Source: Lentisphaerota bacterium (GTDB lineage Bacteria > Verrucomicrobiota > Lentisphaeria > Oligosphaerales > Oligosphaeraceae). Taken from it: a stretch of DNA of 7,205 nt. The notes under the pieces are model-generated. The model was not told the DNA's origin, ran no database searches, and was given only the letters and a program-made list of their open reading frames with translations. The stretch spans positions 1-7,205 of the forward strand of contig JAAZIZ010000045.1 in assembly GCA_012800565.1 (NCBI GenBank). The letters are read 5' to 3'. The translations under genes and the position numbers were made by a program. Below, in pieces: positions 1-5,715 of this stretch; position 1 is the stretch's first letter, and every line of letters starts with the position of its first letter.

Positions 1-1
1 A

Positions 2-775
2 GTGATTGAAGATTGTGCGCAGTGTTTTGGCGGGATTTACAAAGGCAAGGTCTGCGGCACCATCGGTCATGCCGGCTGTTTCAGCTTTTGCCAGAGCAAG
101 CACTTCACCACCGGTGGTGAAGGCGGCATGGTCATTACCGATGACGATAATCTGGCTTGGGAATGCCGGTCGGTGCGTGACCACGGTTACGATGTCAAAG
201 AGCGCCTGAACCTGCTGGAGCTGGAAGGCAAGCTGATGTATATCCACAAGCGTCTGGGCTATAACTTCCGGATGACGGAAATTCAGTCACAGATTGGTCT
301 GGTGGAGCTGGCGCGTTTTGCCAACTGGAACCTGCCTACCCGCATTCGTAACGGCAAGATGCTTATTGCGGCCCTGAAAGATCATCCTCTGGTATACGCA
401 ACTCCGGTTGATACTCCTGAGCGTCAGAATTCTTTCTGGTGGGCTCCTTTTGTCCTGCGCACTGAAAAGCTGAAATGCGACATCAAGACTTTCATCAAAG
501 CTGTTGGTGCCGAGGGCGTGCCGGTTTACAGCGTGCTGTGGCCAGAGATGTACAAAGAGAAAGTCTATGTTGAGCGCAACGGCTTTGGCGTGGCCAAGTA
601 TCCTTTCTGCGATCCCAAGGCCCGCAATATCGATTACTCGCAAGTGAAGTGCGAGAAGGCCGCCTGGTTGACCGACCGCACGATGTCTTTCTTCACTCAT
701 CCGGTGTACACGGAAGAGCACATGCAGGCCTGCATTGATGCTTTCAAGAAAGTCGCCGCCGCATACATGAAATAA
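2..775 (+). CDS. DegT/DnrJ/EryC1/StrS family PLP-dependent aminotransferase, 5'-truncated by the window edge
   Basis: This is the C-terminal two thirds of a sugar aminotransferase-fold enzyme; its true start lies before the window. Family members transfer an amino group from glutamate or glutamine to keto-sugars, or in a few cases act as PLP-dependent dehydratases. Near the visible N-terminus, VIEDCAQCFGG carries the Asp (residue 4 of the visible part) expected to bind the PLP pyridine nitrogen. The segment FSFCQSKHFTTGGEGG holds the Lys (residue 33) expected to form the Schiff base, followed by the family's EGG signature. The motif LGYNFRMTEIQSQIG is also typical. About 257 residues are present, so roughly 120-180 are missing upstream. 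A Gfo/Idh/MocA dehydrogenase follows 84 bases downstream, a pairing common in amino-sugar synthesis and in PVC-group carbohydrate loci. The family is clear; the substrate cannot be read from sequence. Confidence 0.93.
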   Translation: MIEDCAQCFGGIYKGKVCGTIGHAGCFSFCQSKHFTTGGEGGMVITDDDNLAWECRSVRDHGYDVKERLNLLELEGKLMYIHKRLGYNFRMTEIQSQIGLVELARFANWNLPTRIRNGKMLIAALKDHPLVYATPVDTPERQNSFWWAPFVLRTEKLKCDIKTFIKAVGAEGVPVYSVLWPEMYKEKVYVERNGFGVAKYPFCDPKARNIDYSQVKCEKAAWLTDRTMSFFTHPVYTEEHMQACIDAFKKVAAAYMK

Positions 776-802
776 CCCCGCATTCAGGCTTCATGGTCTG
801 GG

Positions 803-830
803 CTGTCGCGGGTTCTTCCACCCGCGGCAG
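803..830 (+). other. GC-rich intergenic hairpin between the aminotransferase and dehydrogenase genes
   Basis: Positions 803-813 (CTGTCGCGGGT) pair with 820-830 (ACCCGCGGCAG) through ten Watson-Crick pairs and one U-G wobble, around a six-base loop. No T-run follows, so it is not a standard intrinsic terminator. It sits 20 bases before the Shine-Dalgarno of the next gene. It could protect or separate the two messages, or be a small dispersed palindrome; the sequence does not decide between these. Confidence 0.6.
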
Positions 831-859
831 TCTGCACATATCTTCTGGCAGGAGGAATT

Positions 860-1930
860 ATGTCGAAAGTAAAGTATGGGATGATCGGTTTCGGCGGCAT
901 TGCCGAGAATCGTATTGCCAAAGAAGGATTTGCTTGTGACCGGTCGCGTTTTGCGCCGCTGCAGCACGCCGAACTGGTCGCGGCTACGGACATCAATGCC
1001 GCCCGGCAAAGCGTGGCGGAGGGTCTGGGCCTGAAATGGTACGCGGACGTTGATTCACTGCTGGCCGCCCCTGAGGTCCAGGCGGTGTTTGTGGCCACCA
1101 ACAACCTCACTCATGCCAGCCTGGCAGCCAAAGCCCTGCGGGCCGGCAAACCGGTTATCGTGGAGAAGCCGCTGGCGACCACAGTTAAGGATGCCGAGAT
1201 GCTGGTCGCGCTGGCTGCCGAGAAGAAACTGTCCCTGTCAGTAGACCACATGATGGTTTACAATGCCTGGAACATCAAAGCCAAAGAGGTGTTTGAGTCC
1301 GGGGTCTTGGGCGAAGTCAATGACAGCTGTTTCCACATGGAATTTGCTTTCGGTTATGATCCGGCTGAAGCGGCGAGCTGGCGTTGTGCCAAAGTTGAGG
1401 AGATGGGCGGCCCCATCGGCGATGTCGCCAGCCACTGCTTTTATATGGCTGAATTCATCTTCCAGAAGAAAATCTGCAAAGTGGCGGCAGTGTACCTCCC
1501 CAAGCTGATGGCGATTGCAGCCGAAGACGGCGCCTATATCAAATTTGAGTTTGAAGACGGCAGCCGTGGTTCGGTCAAAGTCGCTTTTTCGGAGTATCGC
1601 GGCGGTCTGGGCGGCACCCTGAGCAACCTCGGCTATGAGCTGTACGGTTCAGAGGCAGTACTCCGCTCTTATGGCTCGTTGTTCCAAATCTCCGGGCATC
1701 CGGGCGAGCCAATCAAAATCCGTCTTGAGCTGGACCGTTTCGATGGCAAAACCAGCAGCATCGTTCCGGAAAAGATCAGCAATATCTACCAGGAACTTAT
1801 CGAACACCATGCCCGGTCGATTCAGACCGGCAAGCACATCAATGCTGAAGACGGAGCGCATAACCTCAGGCTGTGCGAAGCCGCGCATCAGTCTGCCCGT
1901 CAAGGCGGGAAAATGGTGAGCATCGTTTGA
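860..1930 (+). CDS. Gfo/Idh/MocA family NAD(P)-dependent oxidoreductase
   Basis: A complete 356-residue protein, the usual length for this family of cytoplasmic sugar and cyclitol dehydrogenases. The Rossmann fold opens with KYGMIGFGGIA (residues 5-15). VFVATNNLTHASLAAKALRAGKPVIVEKPLA follows, with the EKP triad at 102-104 whose Lys normally contacts substrate and cofactor. In the C-terminal domain GPIGDVASHCF gives the D-x3-H pair (Asp188, His192) typical of the active site. The ATG has a strong AGGAGG at 850-855, four bases upstream, which fixes the start. It follows the DegT aminotransferase in the same direction; a dehydrogenase that makes a keto-sugar and an aminotransferase that aminates it is a well-known combination. 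Oxidation or epimerisation of another sugar acid or inositol is equally possible, because the family is very broad. Confidence 0.93.
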   Translation: MSKVKYGMIGFGGIAENRIAKEGFACDRSRFAPLQHAELVAATDINAARQSVAEGLGLKWYADVDSLLAAPEVQAVFVATNNLTHASLAAKALRAGKPVIVEKPLATTVKDAEMLVALAAEKKLSLSVDHMMVYNAWNIKAKEVFESGVLGEVNDSCFHMEFAFGYDPAEAASWRCAKVEEMGGPIGDVASHCFYMAEFIFQKKICKVAAVYLPKLMAIAAEDGAYIKFEFEDGSRGSVKVAFSEYRGGLGGTLSNLGYELYGSEAVLRSYGSLFQISGHPGEPIKIRLELDRFDGKTSSIVPEKISNIYQELIEHHARSIQTGKHINAEDGAHNLRLCEAAHQSARQGGKMVSIV

Positions 1931-2024
1931 GGCGCAGCGGTTTTCTGCGGCACTGTCCGTTGGCGGCTGGATGAACCTCCGCCTTAAAAGCCTGCACAAC
2001 AAGACTCAAGAAAGAGAAGTAACG

Positions 2025-2183
2025 ATGAAGAAATACGAATGCATCTGCGGTTACATTTATGATCCCGCCAAGGGTGATCCTGACAACGGCATCGCCCCCG
2101 GCACTTCGTTTGAAGACCTGCCCGAAGACTGGCTCTGCCCCGACTGCGGTGTCGGCAAAGACCAGTTCACTGAAATGGATTGA
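2025..2183 (+). CDS. Rubredoxin with a CxC first knuckle
   Basis: A 52-residue rubredoxin, a small cytoplasmic one-electron carrier with a single Fe(Cys)4 centre. The body is canonical: GYIYDPAKGDPDNGIAPGT, then FEDLPEDWLCPDCGVGKDQF. Cysteines are at 6, 8, 38 and 41. Typical rubredoxins have C-x2-C-G in the first knuckle (6 and 9); here it reads C-I-C-G, so exactly one residue is missing between the first two ligands while the rest keeps its spacing. The second knuckle, C-P-D-C-G, is normal. The start is the ATG after the purine-rich AGAGAAG at 2013-2019; an ATG 54 bases upstream in frame has no ribosome site and would add a non-rubredoxin extension. The next gene, 27 bases downstream, encodes a ferredoxin-type flavin reductase and is the likely redox partner. 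Confidence 0.93.
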   Translation: MKKYECICGYIYDPAKGDPDNGIAPGTSFEDLPEDWLCPDCGVGKDQFTEMD

Positions 2184-2210
2184 TATTCTTAGTCCTGGGG
2201 AAGCGGCGCG

Positions 2211-3215
2211 GTGAATTATCAGATTTCAGTCAATGACGGCGCCAGGATTCATACTGGACAGGAAGGCGAGACACTGTTTCAAGCTTTGACCCGGCAGGGG
2301 CTGTTTATTCCCACAGCCTGCGGCGGGCAGGGCAAATGTGGCCTGTGCCGGCTGAAAATCCAGTCTCCGCCGCCGCCCACGGAAGCTGAGAAACGGCTGC
2401 TCAAGGATGATGAACTGGCAGACGGCCTGCGTCTGGCCTGCCAGTGCATCATTCGCGGCAGTCTGGACATCAGTATCCCGGAAGCGTATTACTCCATCGG
2501 CGCATACCAGGTGAAAATCACCAAAAAAGTCCCTCTGACCCGGGATATCCTGCTGCTCGGCTGCCAGGCTCTGGAGCCGAAATTCATCCGCACCGAAGCC
2601 GGTTCCTGGATGCAGTGGGAAATCCCGCCCAGCGGCACTGACCGCGAACCATATCTGCGCTCTTTCTCCCTGGCTTCTGACCCGGCCAACCGCCGGAATC
2701 TCGAATTCATCATCCGGCGCACTCCTTGCGGCAAAGGCACTGCCTGGATTTTCGAACAGGCTAAACTGGGAGATACCCTGACCCTGCGCGGCCCGAATGG
2801 CGATTTCCGCCTGCATGCAACTGATAAGCGCGCGATTTTTATCGCCGGGGGCAGCGGCTTGTCTGCCATCCGCAGCATCTTGCTGGATATGCGCACCCGA
2901 AAAATCCACAAGCCGGCAGAACTGTTTTTTGGAGCAGTCAGCCGGCGTGATCTGTATCTGCTGGATGAACTGCAGGGATTGGAAAGAGATTTGCCCGATT
3001 TCAAGTTCATCCCGGCCTTGAGTGCACCGCTGCCCCAGGATGACTGGCAGGGTGAGACCGGATTGATTACTGCAGTGGTCGACCGGCATTATTCCGACTG
3101 CAGCAAGCTGGAAGCGTATCTCTGTGGCAGCCCCGGGATGCTTGATGCATGTATCAAGGTGCTGAAAGACAAGGGAATGCCGGAGGATAGCATCTATTTC
3201 GATAAATTTGTCTGA
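2211..3215 (+). CDS. Soluble NqrF-like [2Fe-2S]/FAD/NAD(P)H oxidoreductase, likely partner of the rubredoxin
   Basis: A 334-residue three-domain electron-transfer flavoprotein. An N-terminal plant-type ferredoxin domain (about 1-92) has [2Fe-2S] ligands Cys37, Cys43, Cys46 and Cys77 (C-x5-C-x2-C-x30-C). An FAD-binding domain (about 95-200) carries RSFS at 150-153, the RxYS-type flavin motif. An NAD(P)H domain (about 205-334) carries GGSGLSAI at 213-220, CGSPG at 305-309 and the terminal FDKF. The layout resembles the cytoplasmic part of NqrF and oxygenase reductases, but the N-terminal membrane helix of NqrF is absent, so it should be soluble. The GTG start follows GGGGAAG (2197-2203). A PPPP run (53-56) lies in the ferredoxin loop. 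Inferred role: pass NAD(P)H electrons through FAD and 2Fe-2S to the adjacent rubredoxin, perhaps for oxygen or peroxide removal. The exact acceptor is unproven. Confidence 0.85.
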   Translation: MNYQISVNDGARIHTGQEGETLFQALTRQGLFIPTACGGQGKCGLCRLKIQSPPPPTEAEKRLLKDDELADGLRLACQCIIRGSLDISIPEAYYSIGAYQVKITKKVPLTRDILLLGCQALEPKFIRTEAGSWMQWEIPPSGTDREPYLRSFSLASDPANRRNLEFIIRRTPCGKGTAWIFEQAKLGDTLTLRGPNGDFRLHATDKRAIFIAGGSGLSAIRSILLDMRTRKIHKPAELFFGAVSRRDLYLLDELQGLERDLPDFKFIPALSAPLPQDDWQGETGLITAVVDRHYSDCSKLEAYLCGSPGMLDACIKVLKDKGMPEDSIYFDKFV

Positions 3216-3238
3216 CCGCGCCGCAACAGGTTGAGAAT

Positions 3239-4516
3239 ATGACCAGAAAACAGCGGGAATTGGTCCCCGGTTTGCCGCCTGGGACATTGTATCCACCGGA
3301 ACAGGAACGCACCGGCCAGCCGGCTAAGCTGCGGCTGTTGCGTTATTCCCGCACCGAGCTGTTTGAGCAGGATGACATCTCATTGTCTGCAGCCCTGGCA
3401 GCCCTGGCCGCGAATATCCCCGATGCAGTGTTGTGGCTGGACCTGGTCGGGCTGGAGGACCTCGACTGTCTGCATCAACTTGGACAGACGCTGGGACTGC
3501 ACCCGCTGGCACTGGAGGATACCCTGAATCCCAATCAGCGCGCTAAACTGGATTTCTACCCGGACCACCTGTACCTCTGCCTGAAAATTCCGCGTTGGGA
3601 CGGCGAGAAGAACCACTTCCAGCAAGTGAGCTTCTTTTTGCAGAATAACATCCTGTTGACTCTGAGTGACAGCGCCCAGGATTATCAGCAGCCAGTGCTG
3701 CTGCGCTTGCGGCAGGAGAACGGCCAGATCAGAAAATCCGGCCCGGACTACCTGCTTTATACCTTGATTGATGCTGTTATTGATAATTATTTCCCTTGGC
3801 TGGAGTGTCTGGCTGGCCATGCCGATGAACTTGAGGAAGCAGTGCTGCAAGACACTGACCGCCGGATGATGCAGGAGATTCACCGCCTGAAGCGGGAAAT
3901 CGTGACCACCCGACAGCATCTCTGGCCATTGCGGGAGATCGTGATGTCACTGGCCCGCGATGACCTGGGATTCATTCAGCCCGGCACTGTGCCCTTTTTG
4001 CGGGATTGCTATGATCACTGCCTGCTCCAGCTGGAAATCCTCGACAGCTGCCGCGACGTGGTGAGTTCCCTGATGGATATCCATCTCTCTAATCTGAGCA
4101 TTCGCACGAATGAAGTGATGCAAGTCCTGACCGTGATCTCGACCATCTTCATCCCCCTTACTTTCCCGGTCGGGGTATATGGCATGAATTTCGCAGTCAT
4201 GCCTGAGCTGAAGTGGCGCTGGGGATATGCCGCCTGTTGGCTGACGATGCTTATTATAGCCTTGATCATGCTGGTCGGATTCCGGCGCAAAGGCTGGCTG
4301 GGCGGACAAAAAAACATCTTGAAATCGGGAAAAGCCTGGCGATTCCCTGTTATTCTCAGTTTGGAAGATTATGTTAAACGTGCCGGCAAGGCCATTATGT
4401 TCTTGTCGGAGGTTAAAGGCGGCAGCCGCAGCAGTCCCGCAGACAAAAACGCCGCTGCCGATACTGCTGAAGCAGTGGACAAGCAAAAAAAGACAGATAA
4501 TGGGCAAGAAAATTAA
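3239..4516 (+). CDS. corA: CorA family Mg2+/Co2+ (divalent cation) transport protein with extended C-terminus
   Basis: A 425-residue inner-membrane channel protein. A large acidic N-terminal cytoplasmic domain is followed by a long helical stalk (the region around EIHRLKREIVTTRQHLWPLREIV). TM1 ends in the diagnostic YGMNF signature (GMN at 315-317), and the periplasmic loop carries MPEL. TM2 is WGYAACWLTMLIIALIMLVGF, followed by the basic RRKGWL at about 349-354. Most CorA proteins stop here (roughly 316-355 residues in well-known examples). This one continues for about 71 residues, with a partly amphipathic stretch (WRFPVILSLEDYVKRAGKAIMFL) and then an Ala/Lys/Asp-rich polar tail. Such homopentamers admit Mg2+ into the cytosol and are gated by Mg2+ bound in the cytoplasmic domain. 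The ATG has only a weak upstream AGG/GAG. The 3' end overlaps the Gfo/Idh/MocA remnant by 17 bases. Confidence 0.92.
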   Translation: MTRKQRELVPGLPPGTLYPPEQERTGQPAKLRLLRYSRTELFEQDDISLSAALAALAANIPDAVLWLDLVGLEDLDCLHQLGQTLGLHPLALEDTLNPNQRAKLDFYPDHLYLCLKIPRWDGEKNHFQQVSFFLQNNILLTLSDSAQDYQQPVLLRLRQENGQIRKSGPDYLLYTLIDAVIDNYFPWLECLAGHADELEEAVLQDTDRRMMQEIHRLKREIVTTRQHLWPLREIVMSLARDDLGFIQPGTVPFLRDCYDHCLLQLEILDSCRDVVSSLMDIHLSNLSIRTNEVMQVLTVISTIFIPLTFPVGVYGMNFAVMPELKWRWGYAACWLTMLIIALIMLVGFRRKGWLGGQKNILKSGKAWRFPVILSLEDYVKRAGKAIMFLSEVKGGSRSSPADKNAAADTAEAVDKQKKTDNGQEN

Positions 4517-4721
4517 GGTCGGCATCCTTGGCTTGGGCCGGGCGGGCTTCAATATGCATAGGGGCGAACTGGAGAGACTCCCTGAGCTGTTTACAATTGT
4601 GGCTGGCGCCGACCCGTTTTTCAGCCAGGCTGAAGAAAGGCAGAAACGCTGCGACACCAAGCCGTATCACAGAGGAAGCCAGGAAACTTGCCGGCATACA
4701 ACATTTGGTATAGGGGGTTGA
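4500..4721 (+). pseudogene. 5' remnant of a Gfo/Idh/MocA oxidoreductase gene
   Basis: The reading frame from ATG 4500 encodes 73 residues. The first ~52 look like a genuine Gfo/Idh/MocA N-terminus: KIKVGILGLGRAGFNMH contains the GxGxxG nucleotide-binding turn, then GELERLPELFTIVAGADP and a helix ending near RCDTKPY. From about position 4665 the frame loses family character and stops at 4719-4721, three bases before the next gene's ATG. A complete member would need about 300 more residues, and no EKP motif or C-terminal domain is present here. In the neighbouring frame, RITEEARKLAG follows, compatible with a frameshift, but that frame also stops at once (TAG, 4711-4713). The simplest reading is a gene that lost most of its body by deletion. 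A functional mini-protein cannot be excluded, because the ATG overlaps corA and could be translationally coupled. Confidence 0.72.
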
Positions 4722-4723
4722 TT

Positions 4724-5467
4724 ATGGGGATACTTGCTACGCTAACATTGCTTTTCGCCGCTCTGACAGTGTCGGCAGATGAGTTGCGCCTGAAAACAGG
4801 TGCCGTGCACCAGGGGGTGTTCCTGGAACTCGACGCCAAGGGCCGCCTTTCTTTTCAGACCTTCGAGCAGGATGAACCGCTGAAGGTCCCGACGGCAGAG
4901 ATCAGTGCAGTCACCCTGGAGAAACCTCGCAGCGTGACTTTCATCGCCAGCCAGAACAAGAAGAAAACGCTCAAGGCCTCATGGCAAGGTATGCAGGATG
5001 GTAAATTCACCCTCCTGCTGCCCGGTGAAACCCAGGCCAAGTCTTTCCAGCCGCTGCAGATTCATAAGCTCAGCGCACCATTTGATATGCGCGAGTTCAT
5101 GCTGCTCCGGCAGAAGTACCAGGAGCAGAAATCCGCCGATACGGAAAAAGTCGGCCGCAAAGCGGAGGACATGCTGGTTGCCGGCAAGGCTACGGTGTTG
5201 TATTTTGTCTCCACCCAGACCGATGTCGCATCCCGCCAGGGCAGCCTGCTCAAGAAACTGTGCCGCGACAAGCAGCGCCAGGTGGAATGTGTGGAGGTGC
5301 AGCTGAACGATCTGCAGCACCAAACCGCAGTAGTCAACGGCCTGAAATCACTGCCGCAGTTCTGGTTCTACAGCGCCGATGGCCGGCTGGCCGGAAAGTT
5401 GGTGGAGCGTTTTACTGAAAGTGATATCGAAAAGATGTTGAAGAAAGCTATCAAAGGAAGATTCTGA
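4724..5467 (+). CDS. Secreted protein with LSm-like N-terminal region and cysteine-less thioredoxin-like domain
   Basis: A 247-residue exported protein. Residues 1-18 form a short signal peptide (GILATLTLLFAALTVSA, probable cleavage at VSA-DE). It lacks an N-terminal Lys/Arg, which is unusual. Mature residues ~19-65 (DELRLKTGAVHQGVFLEL..., LKVPTAEISAVTLE) look like the small beta-barrel, LSm-like module often seen in PVC exported proteins, and a second beta-rich stretch follows. From about 150, KATVLYFVSTQTDVASRQGSLLKKLC resembles a thioredoxin beta-alpha unit, and SLPQFWFYSADGRLAGKLV (Pro211) the cis-Pro region. The position of the CxxC active site reads STQTDVA (163-169), so no redox activity is expected; the only cysteines are at 180 and 189. 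ATG 4724 is chosen over an in-frame TTG at 4688 because GGGGG (4713-4717) sits six bases upstream. Its stop overlaps the next start (TGATG). The binding partner is unknown. Confidence 0.72.
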   Translation: MGILATLTLLFAALTVSADELRLKTGAVHQGVFLELDAKGRLSFQTFEQDEPLKVPTAEISAVTLEKPRSVTFIASQNKKKTLKASWQGMQDGKFTLLLPGETQAKSFQPLQIHKLSAPFDMREFMLLRQKYQEQKSADTEKVGRKAEDMLVAGKATVLYFVSTQTDVASRQGSLLKKLCRDKQRQVECVEVQLNDLQHQTAVVNGLKSLPQFWFYSADGRLAGKLVERFTESDIEKMLKKAIKGRF

Positions 5468-5715
5468 TGCGCAGGCCCATTGGCTGGATTGATAAAAAAC
5501 ATCCAGATGGACCACGGGAAGTCCGGGTCAGTTTTCATGCCGGGAACATTAAATGGCAGTTCTTGCCTAAGGGCACCCAGAACTGGGAATACGATACTGT
5601 TCCCAGTGAAGAAAACTGGCTGGAACTGGAGAAAAAGCTCCAGCAATTGATGCAGCGCGGACGCCTCTATGAACGCGAACTGGAATTAACCCGCAGGCGC
5701 GGCAAAAAAAAATGA
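5467..5715 (+). CDS. Small basic hypothetical protein, translationally coupled in an operon
   Basis: An 82-residue protein that I do not recognise. It has no signal peptide or membrane segment, so it is probably cytoplasmic. The N-terminal half is rich in aromatic residues and beta-prone (IGWIDKKHPDG, VRVSFHAGNIKWQFLP, WEYDTVP). The C-terminal half is a charged helix (ENWLELEKKLQQLMQRGRLYERELELTR) ending in RRRGKKK, a tail that could touch nucleic acid. The start overlaps the stop of the secreted-protein gene (TGATG), and its stop overlaps the methyltransferase start (ATGA), so it is co-translated with both. It is believed real because of this packing and a sensible protein-like composition. 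Its last three codons are AAA AAA AAA immediately before TGA, a possible -1 frameshift site into the methyltransferase. A role with the rRNA methyltransferase is only a guess from position. Confidence 0.75.
   Translation: MRRPIGWIDKKHPDGPREVRVSFHAGNIKWQFLPKGTQNWEYDTVPSEENWLELEKKLQQLMQRGRLYERELELTRRRGKKK
5704..5715 (+). promoter_or_regulatory. A9 run at coupled stop/start: possible -1 slippery site
   Basis: Nine consecutive A (5704-5712) are read as AAA AAA AAA followed by the TGA stop (5713-5715) of the 82-residue gene. The last A is also the first base of the methyltransferase ATG (5712). The heptamer A AAA AAA directly before a stop has the form of an efficient -1 slip site, and a -1 shift enters exactly the methyltransferase frame. 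No clear downstream stem-loop was identified by eye. It may only be a poly-A artefact of Lys codons. Confidence 0.35.

Noticed and set aside
1960..1989. Possible sigma70-type promoter before the rubredoxin (TTGGCG, 18 bases, TTAAAA)
   Set aside because: Only about 4/6 and 3/6 matches; such hits occur by chance and it overlaps a small GGCGG/CCGCC inverted repeat.
1971..2024. Upstream in-frame ATG for the rubredoxin
   Set aside because: It has no ribosome site, and the 18 extra residues do not resemble any rubredoxin N-terminus; ATG 2025 gives the normal size.
2226..3296. A 356-codon open frame on the minus strand opposite the reductase
   Set aside because: It is the antisense shadow of a clear, domain-rich + strand gene; its translation is Gln/Ala/Arg-rich with no recognisable motif.
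3947..4660. A 237-codon minus-strand open frame across the end of corA and the remnant
   Set aside because: It lies antisense to the TM and GMN region of corA, has no family motif, and crosses gene boundaries.
4688..4723. Upstream in-frame TTG start for the secreted protein, adding 12 residues with one Arg
   Set aside because: There is no ribosome site at that TTG, while GGGGG lies six bases before ATG 4724. The added Arg would give a more normal signal peptide, so a small doubt remains.
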